A stretch of DNA of 64,000 bases from Actinomycetes bacterium (GTDB lineage Bacteria; Actinomycetota; Coriobacteriia; Anaerosomatales; Anaerosomataceae), in assembly GCA_021372825.1 (NCBI GenBank), contig JAJFTR010000036.1:1-64000 (forward strand), in the 5' to 3' direction. The notes beneath the pieces were generated by a model. It was not told the origin of the DNA, ran no database searches, and saw only the letters and a program-made list of their open reading frames with translations. Each line of letters begins with the position of its first letter. The stretch's first letter is position 1. The translations under genes and the position numbers were made by a program. Below, one piece after another: positions 1 to 9,001 of the stretch.

Positions 1-1
1 G

Positions 2-544
2 TCGCTCAACCCTACGCGGACGGGTTTCTTGCGCGTGCTCGAGCGTATGGGTGCCCACATCGAGGTGACGCCTGGTGAAGATACCTGCGGTGAGCCGACA
101 GGAGACGTCAGGGTGCTCTTCACTGATGGGCTGCGCGCAACGGACGTGGAGCCCGAAGAGGTGCCTGCGCTGATCGACGAGGTCCCTCTTCTTGCGGTGG
201 TGGCGACGCAGGCGACAGGGGTGTCGCGCTTCAGGAGAGTGGGGGAGCTGCGCGTCAAGGAGTCCAATCGTCTTCGCGCGATCGTCGAGGGTCTTGGAGC
301 GCTCGGCGCGCACGTGTGGGTCGAAGGCGATGACGTGCTCGTGTCTGGTCCGGGCGCGTTACACGCAGCATCGCTGGACTCTCTCGGCGACCACCGTCTC
401 GCGATGGCGTATGCGGTGGCGGCGCTGGTGGCCGAAGGGGGCGTGAGGATCGAGCGTATGGAAGCGATAGACGTGTCCTACCCGGGATTCGTGGGTGATC
501 TCATGCGCCTCATGGCGGATCACGAGGTCCACGGGGATGCGTGA
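2..544 (+). CDS. aroA: 3-phosphoshikimate 1-carboxyvinyltransferase, C-terminal part (EPSP synthase)
   Basis: The 5' end lies before the window. The frame is open from base 2 and ends with TGA at 542-544, leaving about 180 residues. EPSP synthase joins shikimate-3-phosphate and phosphoenolpyruvate in the chorismate pathway. Family landmarks are visible: SLNPTRTGFL at the cut edge, IDEVPLLAVVAT, then LRVKESNRL and GDHRLAMAYAVA, which match the conserved substrate-binding segments of the C-terminal half. The end YPGFVGDLMRLM is a normal EPSP synthase C-terminus. The next gene, cmk, starts 53 bases later, an aroA-cmk order common in bacteria. Identification is firm; only the N-terminal half is unseen. 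Confidence 0.95.
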   Translation, partial: SLNPTRTGFLRVLERMGAHIEVTPGEDTCGEPTGDVRVLFTDGLRATDVEPEEVPALIDEVPLLAVVATQATGVSRFRRVGELRVKESNRLRAIVEGLGALGAHVWVEGDDVLVSGPGALHAASLDSLGDHRLAMAYAVAALVAEGGVRIERMEAIDVSYPGFVGDLMRLMADHEVHGDA

Positions 545-555
545 GCGCGGGAGCA

Positions 556-564
556 TGCTAGAAT
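556..564 (+). promoter_or_regulatory. Candidate extended -10 promoter element before cmk
   Basis: TGC followed by TAGAAT forms an extended -10 element 34 bases before the cmk start codon, in the short aroA-cmk gap. No convincing -35 hexamer lies at the matching distance, which is usual for extended -10 promoters. It would give the cmk-plsC-ispH group its own start of transcription. This is a motif match only. Confidence 0.35.
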
Positions 565-597
565 CGAGTGCCCGTCCCGCGTACCAGGAGTGCATGC

Positions 598-1269
598 ATG
601 ATCGTGGCCATCGATGGACCCGCAGCGTCAGGTAAGTCCACCGTGGCGCGCCGCGTCGCTCAGCGTTTGGGTTTCCGCTACCTGGACACGGGCGCGATGT
701 ATCGCGCCATCGGCGTGGAGACTCTTCACCGTGGCGTGGCGCTCGACGACGTGGAGGGGATCATCGCCGTCGCAAGAAGTTGCCGCGTGACCTTCGATCA
801 CCTCCCCGGTGAGGCTGTGTATACCGCTGTACGCATAAACGGCCGGGACGTGACCGCTGACATCCGCACTCCGGAGGCCGACCTGGCGGTGAGCCCCGTT
901 TCGCAGATCGCCGAGGTGCGGGAGCTCATGGTGGCCGAGCAACGACGCCTTGCAAGTGAGGCGGACACTGTGGTCGAAGGCCGGGACATCGGCACGGTCG
1001 TCTTCCCGGATGCGCCGGTCAAGGTGTACCTCACCGCGACGGCGAGTGAGCGTGCGCGACGGCGGCTGGGGGACCGGGTGGCCGCGGGGCACGGATCGGA
1101 GATCGCCGCGGTGGCCGCCGACATCGAGCGCCGGGACCGGGCGGACGCTGAGCGCGAGGTGAGCCCTCTTCGTCCGGCGGAGGACGCTCTGGTCATTGAC
1201 ACCACTGAGATGTCTCCCGACGAGGTCGTGGACACTATCATCTCTCTGGTCCGGGCGGTCGAGCGCTGA
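598..1269 (+). CDS. cmk: Cytidylate kinase
   Basis: The product of 223 residues phosphorylates CMP and dCMP with ATP in the cytosol. The N-terminus MIVAIDGPAASGKST contains the P-loop GPAASGKST. The NMP-binding and lid parts follow (RYLDTGAMYRAIG, VVEGRDIGTVVFPDA, SERARRR), as expected for the bacterial Cmk family. The start at 598 is preferred because AGGAG at 586-590 sits seven bases upstream; a longer frame opens at GTG 568 but lacks a good ribosome site and adds ten unconserved residues. The stop codon overlaps the plsC start by one base, suggesting translational coupling. Confidence 0.96.
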   Translation: MIVAIDGPAASGKSTVARRVAQRLGFRYLDTGAMYRAIGVETLHRGVALDDVEGIIAVARSCRVTFDHLPGEAVYTAVRINGRDVTADIRTPEADLAVSPVSQIAEVRELMVAEQRRLASEADTVVEGRDIGTVVFPDAPVKVYLTATASERARRRLGDRVAAGHGSEIAAVAADIERRDRADAEREVSPLRPAEDALVIDTTEMSPDEVVDTIISLVRAVER

Positions 1270-1892
1270 TGTGGCTTGCCACGACACTTCGGGCTATCGC
1301 GACACCTCTGGTGCGCGTGCTCTTCCGCGTACGGGAGTACGGTCGAAAGAACGTGCCTGCGCGCGGGGGTGCGGTGCTTGCCGGTAACCATCGGTCGTAC
1401 ATGGACCCGGTGCTTCTTTGGTGCGTGTCCCCTCGCTTCGTGCACTTCATGGCGAAGCGCGAGCTCTTCGAGCGCGGTCTGGTGGCATGGGCGCTCCCGC
1501 GACTGTGGGCGTTCCCGGTCGAACGCGAGGGCGCCGACAGGGCCGCGCTTGCGCAAGCGGACGCATTCCTCAAGAAGGGTGAGCTGGTCGGCATCTTCCC
1601 TGAGGGAAGCCGACAGGACCGTGACGCGCTAGGGGAGGCGCACGGTGGGGCGGCTTTCGTGGCGCTGCGCGCCGGAGTGCCTATCGTTCCTGTCGCCTTC
1701 GTCGGTACCGAGAAGGTATGGCCTCGAGGGCAGGCGCTGCCGAAGTTCAGGCGTGTCACGATCGTGTATGGCGAGCCGATATGCCCGGAAGATTTCCCCG
1801 AGGGATCCCGCAAGGAGCGCGTCGCTCTACTCACCGAGAGGATCATGGAACGCATCTCTGAAGAGGTCGAACGTGCGAAGAAGGTGCACTGA
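1269..1892 (+). CDS. plsC: 1-acyl-sn-glycerol-3-phosphate acyltransferase (PlsC family)
   Basis: This 207-residue protein should acylate lysophosphatidate at the membrane to give phosphatidate. The acyltransferase motif I is NHRSYMDP (the NHx4D catalytic pair) near residues 40-47. Motif III is FPEGSR near residue 113, and a PIVPVAFVG stretch follows, as in PlsC. Its ATG overlaps the cmk stop codon by one base, and ispH follows three bases after its end, so it lies in an operon. Other steps of the same pathway (plsY, gpsA, plsX) are elsewhere in the window. Acyl-donor preference cannot be read from the sequence. Confidence 0.92.
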   Translation: MWLATTLRAIATPLVRVLFRVREYGRKNVPARGGAVLAGNHRSYMDPVLLWCVSPRFVHFMAKRELFERGLVAWALPRLWAFPVEREGADRAALAQADAFLKKGELVGIFPEGSRQDRDALGEAHGGAAFVALRAGVPIVPVAFVGTEKVWPRGQALPKFRRVTIVYGEPICPEDFPEGSRKERVALLTERIMERISEEVERAKKVH

Positions 1893-1895
1893 GCC

Positions 1896-2738
1896 ATGAA
1901 GGTCGTGGTGGCCGAGCACGCAGGTGTCTGTTATGGCGTGGAGCGAGCGTTGAAGCTCGCCCATGAAGCCGCGCGCTGTGGAGGCGAGGTGCACACCCTA
2001 GGTCCGCTCATCCACAATCCTCAAGCCGTGGCTGCGCTGGAGCGGAGCGGGGTCTCGGTCGCGGAGAGTGTCGATGACGTGAGCACAGGCACTCTCGTGA
2101 TCAGGACGCACGGTGTGGATCCGTCTGCGATCGAACACGCCGAAGAGCGGGGGCTTGAGGTGGTGGATGCCACATGTCCCTTTGTTTCCACCGCCCAGAG
2201 GCACGCCGCAAGGCTTTCCCGCGAAGGCTACACGGTCGTGATCGTCGGAGAGGCCGACCACCCTGAAGTGGAGGGAATAGTGGCACACGCCGGCGGACAC
2301 GCGGTGATCGTCGAGAGCGCACAAGACCTGCCCGGCACCCTCCCGTCACGAAGGGTGGGAGTCGTGGTGCAAACGACGCAATCTCCGTCCAGGCTCCAAG
2401 AGGTCACCGCGGCGCTGCTTCCGCGAGTGAACGAGCTTCGGGTGTTCAACACGATCTGTAGCGCCACCGCCCAGCGACAGAGAGCTGCCGATGAGCTTGC
2501 TCGGCGTGTGGACGTCATGGTGGTCGTCGGAGGACACAACTCGGGCAACACCACCCGGCTTGCCGAGATATGCCGTGCGGCGAACGAGCATGTGTACCAC
2601 GTCGAGACAGCGCAGGAGGTCCGGCCCGAGTGGTTCCGCGGCGTCGAGATCGTGGGCGTCACCGCGGGCGCCTCGACTCCTGATGCGCAGATAGCAGGGG
2701 TCATCTCGGCGATCGAGGCGATGGGCGCCGATGAGTGA
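1896..2738 (+). CDS. ispH: 4-hydroxy-3-methylbut-2-enyl diphosphate reductase
   Basis: IspH is the last enzyme of the MEP isoprenoid pathway and reduces HMBPP to IPP and DMAPP with a [4Fe-4S] cluster. The three cluster cysteines are visible at residues 12 (GVCYGV), 94 (DATCPFV) and 188 (NTICSAT). The TLGPLIHNP and VVQTTQ segments are also typical. At 280 residues it has the normal length. It starts three bases after plsC and its last eight bases overlap the next gene. It implies that this organism makes isoprenoids by the MEP route. Confidence 0.96.
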   Translation: MKVVVAEHAGVCYGVERALKLAHEAARCGGEVHTLGPLIHNPQAVAALERSGVSVAESVDDVSTGTLVIRTHGVDPSAIEHAEERGLEVVDATCPFVSTAQRHAARLSREGYTVVIVGEADHPEVEGIVAHAGGHAVIVESAQDLPGTLPSRRVGVVVQTTQSPSRLQEVTAALLPRVNELRVFNTICSATAQRQRAADELARRVDVMVVVGGHNSGNTTRLAEICRAANEHVYHVETAQEVRPEWFRGVEIVGVTAGASTPDAQIAGVISAIEAMGADE

Positions 2739-4026
2739 ACGCCGTTATGGCGACGCCGTCAGTGGCGGGGGCGTGGTGGCCGCCGTCGACGTCGGCAGCC
2801 CGGCTTACCGGGCAGGTATCCGGCCTGCCGACCGTGTGACGCATGTGGATGGCGAAGCTCTCCGCGATGTGCTCGACTGGCAGTGGTTCACTCAAAGCGA
2901 CGAGTTCACCGTCACCTTCCTACGCGATGGGCGTGCTCATGAGGTGGGAGTGCGGCGGGTACCAGGCAGCACCCTGGGCCTTCGGTTCGAAGGCGCTGTC
3001 TTCGATGAGGTCCGGCAGTGTGTGAACTCGTGCGCGTTTTGCTTCGTGGCGCAGCTGCCTCCGGGACTGAGACCGTCACTGTACGTGCGCGATGACGACT
3101 ACCGCCTGTCGTTCCTTTACGGTAACTTCATCACTCTCTCGAACCTCGAAGAGGCCGAGATCGACAGGATAGTCACCCAGCGATTGTCCCCTTTGTACGT
3201 CTCGCTCCACGCGGTCGATCCACAGGTGAGGCGGTCGTTGATCGCGTGCACTGTGGAGGACACGACGATGAGACGCATGTCGGTTCTGGCGGAGCATGGG
3301 ATCGAGATGCATGTGCAGGTAGTCGCGGTCCCGGGTGTGAATGATGGGCCGATCCTGCGAGAAACGCTGGAATGGGCGCAGAGTCTTGCGACGGTAAGGT
3401 CGGTCGGGGTGGTCCCTGCGGGGCACACGGCCTACGACCGGAGGTCACTTCGTTCGTATTCGAGCGAAGAGTCAGCAGCGCTCTTGGAGGACTTACGGCC
3501 ACTGCAGCAGCGCATGCGGGCGAACAGGGGGGTCACCTGGGTGTACGCAGCCGACGAGTTCTACCTGTCCGCCGGCCGAGAGGTACCGGCAGCGGAGTAC
3601 TACGACGACTTCGTGCAGTATGAGAACGGCATCGGGATGGTACGAGCGTTCATGGACGACCTCGACGCGATGGAGCCGGTGGCGGACGTCTTCGCAACGG
3701 TGGTCACAGGGACGCTCTTCGCGCCTGTCCTCGAGAGTCGCCTCCGGAGAGCTGGCCTTGAGAGGATCCGTGTGCTCGGCGTGCAAAACGCGCTGCTGGG
3801 CGGCAATGTCAGTGTCGCGGGTCTTCTCGGAGGGAAAGACCTCATCGAGGCCATACGCGACGACACCGGTCCGGGACCGTATCTGGTCCCGGGGGTAGTG
3901 GTAAACTCCGACGGGCTCTTGCTAGACGATGTCCCTGCCAGCGAATTGGAGCGCGGCGCGGGCAAACCGGTGATGATAGCGGGAACGACTGCGAGCGATC
4001 TTGTGGACGTTCTCAGACGTGTGTGA
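2731..4026 (+). CDS. DUF512-family radical SAM-like protein with N-terminal PDZ domain
   Basis: The product has 431 residues. Residues about 13-80 form a PDZ-like domain (VGSPAYRAGI, ADRVTHVDGE). A C-x3-C-x2-C cluster follows at C97, C101 and C104, then the DUF512 region, which is rich in glycine (LGVQNALLGGNVSVAGLL). The spacing matches the radical SAM iron-sulfur motif. Proteins of this build are conserved in Actinobacteria and Firmicutes and are often next to der, as here, but their role is not established to my knowledge. The start overlaps the end of ispH by eight bases. Confidence 0.85.
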   Translation: MSERRYGDAVSGGGVVAAVDVGSPAYRAGIRPADRVTHVDGEALRDVLDWQWFTQSDEFTVTFLRDGRAHEVGVRRVPGSTLGLRFEGAVFDEVRQCVNSCAFCFVAQLPPGLRPSLYVRDDDYRLSFLYGNFITLSNLEEAEIDRIVTQRLSPLYVSLHAVDPQVRRSLIACTVEDTTMRRMSVLAEHGIEMHVQVVAVPGVNDGPILRETLEWAQSLATVRSVGVVPAGHTAYDRRSLRSYSSEESAALLEDLRPLQQRMRANRGVTWVYAADEFYLSAGREVPAAEYYDDFVQYENGIGMVRAFMDDLDAMEPVADVFATVVTGTLFAPVLESRLRRAGLERIRVLGVQNALLGGNVSVAGLLGGKDLIEAIRDDTGPGPYLVPGVVVNSDGLLLDDVPASELERGAGKPVMIAGTTASDLVDVLRRV

Positions 4027-4039
4027 GAGGAAGTGCGGC

Positions 4040-5347
4040 ATGGCCATGCCGCTCGTGGCCGTCGTGGGACGACCTAATGTGGGCAAGTCGACGTTCGTCA
4101 ACCGCGTCGCTCAGCGGCAGGATGCGATTGTGCACGAGCAAAGCGGCGTCACGCGTGACAGGAGCTATCACCGAGCCGATTGGAACGGCGTGGAGTTCAT
4201 GCTCGTCGACACCGGCGGCATCGACGTGTCCACCGATGACGCCTTCGGTCCTTCGATCCGCGCGCAGGCTCAGATGGCCGCGCAGGAGGCGGATGTGACG
4301 GTGCTGATCACGGATAGCCGTACGGGAGTGACGCAGGGCGATGAGGACGTGGCAAGACTCCTGAAGCGCTCGAACAAGCCTGTCTTCCTTGTGGTGAACA
4401 AGATGGACGATCCCGCCTCGGAAGTCGCGATCCACGACTTCTGGCGTCTGGGTCTGGGACAGCCGTGGCCGGTCTCCTCGCTGCACGGGCATGGGACGGG
4501 CGACCTTCTTGACGCGCTGGTGGACGCTCTGCCGCCTTCGCAGCCTTCCGAGGAGCTTGATGCGGTCGATGTGGCGATCATCGGGCGGCCGAATGCAGGC
4601 AAGTCTTCGCTTTTCAACAAGATGCTCGGGGCCGAGCGCTCGATCGTCTCTGAGGTGGCCGGAACCACTCGCGACGCTTTGGACACGCTCATCGAGCGTG
4701 ACGGCAGACGATATAGGCTGGTGGACACTGCCGGATTGCGCCGGAAGTCCCAGATCGATGATAGCGTCGAATACTACAGCTTCGTGCGTGGGATGCGGGC
4801 CATCGACCGCGCGGATGTCGCACTACTGGTAGTGGATTCTCCGCTGGGCATCACGGACCAGGACCAGCGAGTCGCGCGCTTCGCCGAAGAGCGAGGATGC
4901 GCGCTGGTGGTGGTGCTCAACAAGTGGGATATCGTGGGCGGACCGCAAGCGAAGGCCGAAGTGGCCTCCGCGGTGCCGGATAAGCTCGGCTTCGTGGGGT
5001 ACGCGCCCGTGTTGCGAGTGAGCGCGCTCACCGGGTCGGGTGTGTCTCGCGTCTTCGAGACGATAGACCGTGTCGAGGCCGCACACTCACAACTCATCTC
5101 CACCGGCGCACTGAACCGGTTCCTCACAGGGCTACGTGCTGCGGGCCACACGATCTCGCGGGGCAACAAGCAACTGAGACTGAGCTACGTCACCCAGACG
5201 CGGACCGCGCCGCCACAGTTCACCTTCTTCGCCAACCATCCCGAGATGGTGGACGATTCCTTCGAGCGGTACCTTGAGAACCGATTGAGGGAATCGTTCG
5301 ATCTGGCAGGAACACCTATCCAGCTGCGTTTCAGAAAGAAGAGCTAG
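4040..5347 (+). CDS. der: Ribosome-associated GTPase Der (EngA)
   Basis: Der is a GTPase with two tandem G domains needed for 50S ribosome assembly. The first P-loop is GRPNVGKST near residue 9 and the second is GRPNAGKSS near residue 185. Each is followed by its DTxG switch (VDTGGID, VDTAGLR) and an NKxD motif (NKMD, NKWD). A C-terminal KH-like domain ends the 435-residue protein. The start at 4040 follows GAGGAAG at 4027-4033; the longer frame from 4001 would overlap the DUF512 gene. plsY begins one base after the stop codon. Confidence 0.97.
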   Translation: MAMPLVAVVGRPNVGKSTFVNRVAQRQDAIVHEQSGVTRDRSYHRADWNGVEFMLVDTGGIDVSTDDAFGPSIRAQAQMAAQEADVTVLITDSRTGVTQGDEDVARLLKRSNKPVFLVVNKMDDPASEVAIHDFWRLGLGQPWPVSSLHGHGTGDLLDALVDALPPSQPSEELDAVDVAIIGRPNAGKSSLFNKMLGAERSIVSEVAGTTRDALDTLIERDGRRYRLVDTAGLRRKSQIDDSVEYYSFVRGMRAIDRADVALLVVDSPLGITDQDQRVARFAEERGCALVVVLNKWDIVGGPQAKAEVASAVPDKLGFVGYAPVLRVSALTGSGVSRVFETIDRVEAAHSQLISTGALNRFLTGLRAAGHTISRGNKQLRLSYVTQTRTAPPQFTFFANHPEMVDDSFERYLENRLRESFDLAGTPIQLRFRKKS

Positions 5348-5348
5348 T

Positions 5349-5990
5349 ATGGCCGCGGCCCTTCGGGTCATAGGCGCGCTCATCGCCGCGTTTCTGTGTG
5401 GAAGCATTCCGTTCGCGGTGCTGGTGAGCCGCCTGTTCTTTCACACGGACATCCGCGAGCATGGTTCGGGCAACCCTGGCGCCACGAATACCGCGCGCAT
5501 CTTAGGGCCTGCCGCGGGAGTGGCCGTGTTCGTGTTGGACGCCGCGAAGGGGGCTGCGGGAGTCGCCATCGCCCGGCTCGTCGTCTTGGGGTGGACCGGT
5601 GACGCGCGCGATTGGGTACTCGTCGGGGCGGCACTGGCTGCGATGGCGGGCCACGCGTTCTCTCCCTTCATCGGTTTCCGAGGGGGGAAGGGTGTCGCCA
5701 CGGCTGCTGGTGCGGCAGTGGTGCTCATGCCCGTAGCATGCGGCGTCTCGCTGCTGACGTTCTTGGCGGTGCTCTGGGTAGGGCGTATGGTTTCGCTCGG
5801 CTCGGTGGTGATCGCGTGTGAATTGCCTGTGCTGATGGTGCTGCTGTATGGAGACAGAACGCCGATGGTGCTCTTCGGATTCGCCGCAGGCGCCTTCGTC
5901 TTGTGGCGGCATCATGACAACATCGGCCGCATCTTCGCAGGACAGGAAGCGACGATCAGCTTAGGATCCTGGAAGAGGGTGTCGTCGTGA
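5349..5990 (+). CDS. plsY: Acyl-phosphate:glycerol-3-phosphate acyltransferase
   Basis: PlsY is an integral membrane enzyme that moves an acyl chain from acyl-phosphate to glycerol-3-phosphate. The 213 residues contain several hydrophobic segments. Family motifs are GSIPFAVLVSR near the start, HGSGNPGATN (motif I) and FIGFRGGKGVATAAG (motif II). Its acyl-phosphate donor would come from PlsX or the FakA/DegV-like pair also encoded in this window. The last four bases overlap gpsA, which makes the glycerol-3-phosphate acceptor, so the two are likely coupled in translation and in function. Confidence 0.95.
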   Translation: MAAALRVIGALIAAFLCGSIPFAVLVSRLFFHTDIREHGSGNPGATNTARILGPAAGVAVFVLDAAKGAAGVAIARLVVLGWTGDARDWVLVGAALAAMAGHAFSPFIGFRGGKGVATAAGAAVVLMPVACGVSLLTFLAVLWVGRMVSLGSVVIACELPVLMVLLYGDRTPMVLFGFAAGAFVLWRHHDNIGRIFAGQEATISLGSWKRVSS

Positions 5991-7006
5991 CAGCGGTAGG
6001 AGTGGTCGGTGCGGGTTCGTGGGGTACGGCGGTCGCCCGGCTCCTGGGGACCAAGGGCTTCGACGTGCGGCTGTGGGCGAGGCGTTCAGAAGTCGCCACA
6101 GCCCTCAACACCACGAGGCACAATCCTGCGTACCTACGCGATGTGGAACTGCCGCCCGACGTCGTGGCCACAACGGACGTCTCCGAGGCTGTTGCCAGCG
6201 CTGATGCGGTTGTGGTGGCTACACCGTCTCAGGCGGTGCGCGACGCCGCATGCGCGATGGCGTCGGATCTTCCGCGTGCCACGCCGGTGATCTCGCTTGC
6301 AAAGGGGATCGAGCGCTCCACGGGACTGCGCATGACTCAGGTGCTGGAGAAGGTCCTCGGCAACCGCGGGAGGATTGCCGCGCTCTCGGGGCCCAATCAT
6401 GCCGAGGAAGTGAGCAAGGACGTGCCTTCGGCAACGGTGGTAGCCGCCTACGACGAGGCGGTCGGGATGATGTTCCAGGACCTGTTCGCGACTCCGTTCT
6501 TCCGTGTGTACACCAATCCTGATGTGGTGGGAGTGGAGCTTTGCGGTGCGTCGAAGAACGTCATCGCTGTCGCGGCTGGTATCACCGACGGTCTCGGCTA
6601 TGGCGACAACACCAAAGCGACCATCATGACACGCGGGCTGGCTGAGATGGCACGTCTAGGTACTCACTTGGGGGCGAATCCGCTCACGTTCATGGGGCTT
6701 GCAGGCGTCGGCGATCTGATCGCGACGTGCACATCGAAGCACAGCCGCAACCGGGGGCTGGGCGAGCACGTCGCGCGAGGCGGGACCATCGAGTCGTACG
6801 CGGCGGAGACCCACATGGTGGCGGAGGGCGCCTACTCGTGCGTGTCGGTGGATGAGCTTGCGCACTCGGCGGGAGTAGAGGTGCCTATCACCCACCTGGT
6901 TCGCGCGATACTCTACGGAGGAGCGCATGTGTCGGATGCATGCGAACTACTCATGGGACGAGCAGTGAAGGATGAGCTGCATGGGATGGGTCTGGTCGAC
7001 GACTAG
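5987..7006 (+). CDS. gpsA: Glycerol-3-phosphate dehydrogenase [NAD(P)+]
   Basis: GpsA reduces dihydroxyacetone phosphate to sn-glycerol-3-phosphate, the backbone for phospholipids. The N-terminal Rossmann motif is GAGSWGTAVA. Further signatures are ISLAKGIE, SGPNHAEEV and the GASKNVIAVAAGI block with the catalytic lysine of this family. The C-terminal domain contains GLAGVGDLIATC and SRNRGLG. Length (339) is normal. It starts with GTG overlapping the plsY stop codon in a GTGA junction. Confidence 0.96.
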   Translation: MTAVGVVGAGSWGTAVARLLGTKGFDVRLWARRSEVATALNTTRHNPAYLRDVELPPDVVATTDVSEAVASADAVVVATPSQAVRDAACAMASDLPRATPVISLAKGIERSTGLRMTQVLEKVLGNRGRIAALSGPNHAEEVSKDVPSATVVAAYDEAVGMMFQDLFATPFFRVYTNPDVVGVELCGASKNVIAVAAGITDGLGYGDNTKATIMTRGLAEMARLGTHLGANPLTFMGLAGVGDLIATCTSKHSRNRGLGEHVARGGTIESYAAETHMVAEGAYSCVSVDELAHSAGVEVPITHLVRAILYGGAHVSDACELLMGRAVKDELHGMGLVDD

Positions 7007-7015
7007 GGGGTGGCG

Positions 7016-7690
7016 ATGTCCGACCGGGTGTTGATGGCCCCGTCTGTACTCTCGGCAGATTTCACTCGCCTGCGCGAGGCGGTCGAGGTGGCCGAGAAGG
7101 CCGGCGCAGATCTCATTCATGTGGACGTGATGGACGGCCATTTCGTCCCCAACCTCACCGTGGGGCCCCCAGTGATCCAGGCGCTCAAGCGTGTCACCCA
7201 CGTGCCCCTGGATGTGCACCTCATGATCGACGATGCGGATTCCACCGTACAGTGGTACCTCGATGCGGGGGCCGATATCGTGACCGTCCATGTCGAGGCG
7301 TGCTATCACGTCCACCGTGTCGTTCAGGCGATCCACGCGGCGGGCCGCGCGGCGGGTGTCGCCCTCAACCCCGGAACCCCCCTCTCGGCCGTCGAAGCGA
7401 TACTCGGCGATGTGGATGTCGTGCTGGTGATGAGCGTGGACCCAGGCTTCGGCGGGCAGCGTTTCATCCCCGCATCGGCCGAGAGGATCCGTGCGGTCCG
7501 TGACATGTCCAATCGGCAGGGGCATCACGTGCGTATCGCGGTCGATGGAGGTATCGATGTAGCGACGGCGCCCCTCGTCGTCGCAGCGGGTGCTCGCGTG
7601 CTGGTGGCGGGCAGTGCGGTCTTCGGTGCGCAGGACCCGGGCGCGGCGCTTTCGGAGATTCGCGCAGCGGCCACGACCTCGGTCGTCTGA
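7016..7690 (+). CDS. rpe: Ribulose-phosphate 3-epimerase
   Basis: Rpe interconverts ribulose-5-phosphate and xylulose-5-phosphate in the pentose phosphate pathway. The sequence is a TIM barrel with PSVLSADF, HVDVMDGHFVPN, DVHLMI, VLVMSVDPGFGGQ and IAVDGGI, which carry the metal-binding His/Asp residues of the family. I choose ATG 7016, five bases after AGGGGG at 7005-7010; GTG 7010 in the same frame would add two residues. It supplies pentose phosphates just ahead of the riboflavin operon, which needs ribulose-5-phosphate, though an FMN riboswitch separates the two. Confidence 0.95.
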   Translation: MSDRVLMAPSVLSADFTRLREAVEVAEKAGADLIHVDVMDGHFVPNLTVGPPVIQALKRVTHVPLDVHLMIDDADSTVQWYLDAGADIVTVHVEACYHVHRVVQAIHAAGRAAGVALNPGTPLSAVEAILGDVDVVLVMSVDPGFGGQRFIPASAERIRAVRDMSNRQGHHVRIAVDGGIDVATAPLVVAAGARVLVAGSAVFGAQDPGAALSEIRAAATTSVV

Positions 7691-7723
7691 ACGCACGCGG
7701 AGTGTGGTATTCTACGGAGTGCT

Positions 7724-7840
7724 TTCTTCAGGGCGGGGTGAGATTCCCCACCGGCGGTGAGAGCCCGCGAACCCCTCCTTGGGGCCGAACCGGTGAGATC
7801 CCGGTGCCGACGGTACAGTCCGGACGGGAGAAGGAAGGTC
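7724..7840 (+). promoter_or_regulatory. FMN riboswitch (RFN element)
   Basis: The stretch carries the RFN core in order: AGGGCGGGGTGAGATTCC, then CCACCGGCGGTGAGAGCCC, then CCGGTGAGATCCCGGTGCC and GACGGTACAGTCCGG. These match the conserved segments of the FMN-sensing aptamer. It lies directly before ribD. The 3' part runs into AAGGAAGG (7831-7838), the probable ribosome site of ribD, and there is no terminator with a T-run. Control by hiding the ribosome site is therefore more likely than transcription attenuation. Confidence 0.95.
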
Positions 7841-7849
7841 TCGCAGAGC

Positions 7850-8992
7850 GTGAGTCTGTTCTCTGACGCCTCGTCGGCGATAGCCGATGAACATCTACGG
7901 CGGGCGTATGTGCTCGCCGAACGCGGCCGTGGCGCGACGAGCCCCAACCCGATGGTTGGGTGCGTGATCGTCCGCGACGGAGTGGTTGTGGGTGAGGGAT
8001 ACCACGAGGCCGCGGGTGCCCCCCATGCGGAGATACGTGCCTTGGAGGCCGCAGGTGAACGCGCACGCGGAGCGACCGCGTACGTCACCCTTGAGCCCTG
8101 CAACCACTACGGTCGCACTCCACCCTGCGTGCCCGCGCTCCTCAAGGCGGGTATCACTGAGGTCGTCATAGGGATGCGAGATCCGAACCCCGAGGTGACG
8201 GGCGACGGTGCGGGCGTCTTGTCCTCTGCGGGAGTCAAGGTGCGGTTCGCCGAGGACGACTCTGTGTTCAGGGCCCAGAACGAAGCATGGCTGATGCGGC
8301 TCGCTTCGGGTCGGCCATGGGTGACGATGAAGCAGGCCCTTTCGCTGGATGCCAAACCGACGCTCACCGTGGGACGCCGCGCGCATATCACCAGTGATGG
8401 CGGCACGACCGTCACGATGATGCTGCGCTCCCGTGCGACCGCCATTGCAGTGGGCGCGGCCACGGCTGCAGTCGATGATCCCGCTCTTACTGTCCGCGAC
8501 AGCGACGGCAACACCGTGGGCCGTCAACCCCTGAGAGTCGTGCTGGCAAGGACGTCGGTCCCGAGGCCCAGTCTCGGGATGCTCAACGACGGTCGTGGGC
8601 CTGTCGTCCTGGTCGTGTCCGACAGGGCCGATGAAAGGGCGCTGGACCTGGTGGCGGCGAGCGGCGCACAGGTGGTGCGGTATCCCTACACCGCAGGAAT
8701 CCAGGGGGCGCTTGCTGCTCTCGGTTCGCGCGGTGTCAACGATGTGCTCGTCGAGGCGGGGCCTGCTCTCGGCACCGCGCTGTATCGAGCCGAGTGTATC
8801 GACGAACTGGTACTGGTGACTGCGGGTGGAATGGCGGGAAACGCCGCGCCGCCCGCGTACTTGGGGCCTCCCGACGCCCATGGCGCCGATCTGGAACCGC
8901 GCTTCAGCGCGCGGGAGGCTCACGTGAGCGGTGAGGATGCGGTCACAGTGTGGCGTCCCAGGAGTGCTCACACCGAACCGGGAAGAGAGTGA
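7850..8992 (+). CDS. ribD: Bifunctional diaminohydroxyphosphoribosylaminopyrimidine deaminase / 5-amino-6-(5-phosphoribosylamino)uracil reductase
   Basis: RibD carries out the deamination and reduction steps of riboflavin synthesis. The N-terminal deaminase domain has the zinc motifs APHAEIRAL and PCNHYGRTPPC. The C-terminal reductase half begins around WVTMKQALSLDAK and ends with the VLVEAGPALGTALY segment. I place the start at GTG 7850, because the frame further upstream lies inside the riboswitch; the ribosome site AAGGAAGG is the riboswitch 3' end. That gives 380 residues. ribE starts nine bases after the stop. Confidence 0.94.
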   Translation: MSLFSDASSAIADEHLRRAYVLAERGRGATSPNPMVGCVIVRDGVVVGEGYHEAAGAPHAEIRALEAAGERARGATAYVTLEPCNHYGRTPPCVPALLKAGITEVVIGMRDPNPEVTGDGAGVLSSAGVKVRFAEDDSVFRAQNEAWLMRLASGRPWVTMKQALSLDAKPTLTVGRRAHITSDGGTTVTMMLRSRATAIAVGAATAAVDDPALTVRDSDGNTVGRQPLRVVLARTSVPRPSLGMLNDGRGPVVLVVSDRADERALDLVAASGAQVVRYPYTAGIQGALAALGSRGVNDVLVEAGPALGTALYRAECIDELVLVTAGGMAGNAAPPAYLGPPDAHGADLEPRFSAREAHVSGEDAVTVWRPRSAHTEPGRE

Positions 8993-9001
8993 GGGAAGAG
9001 C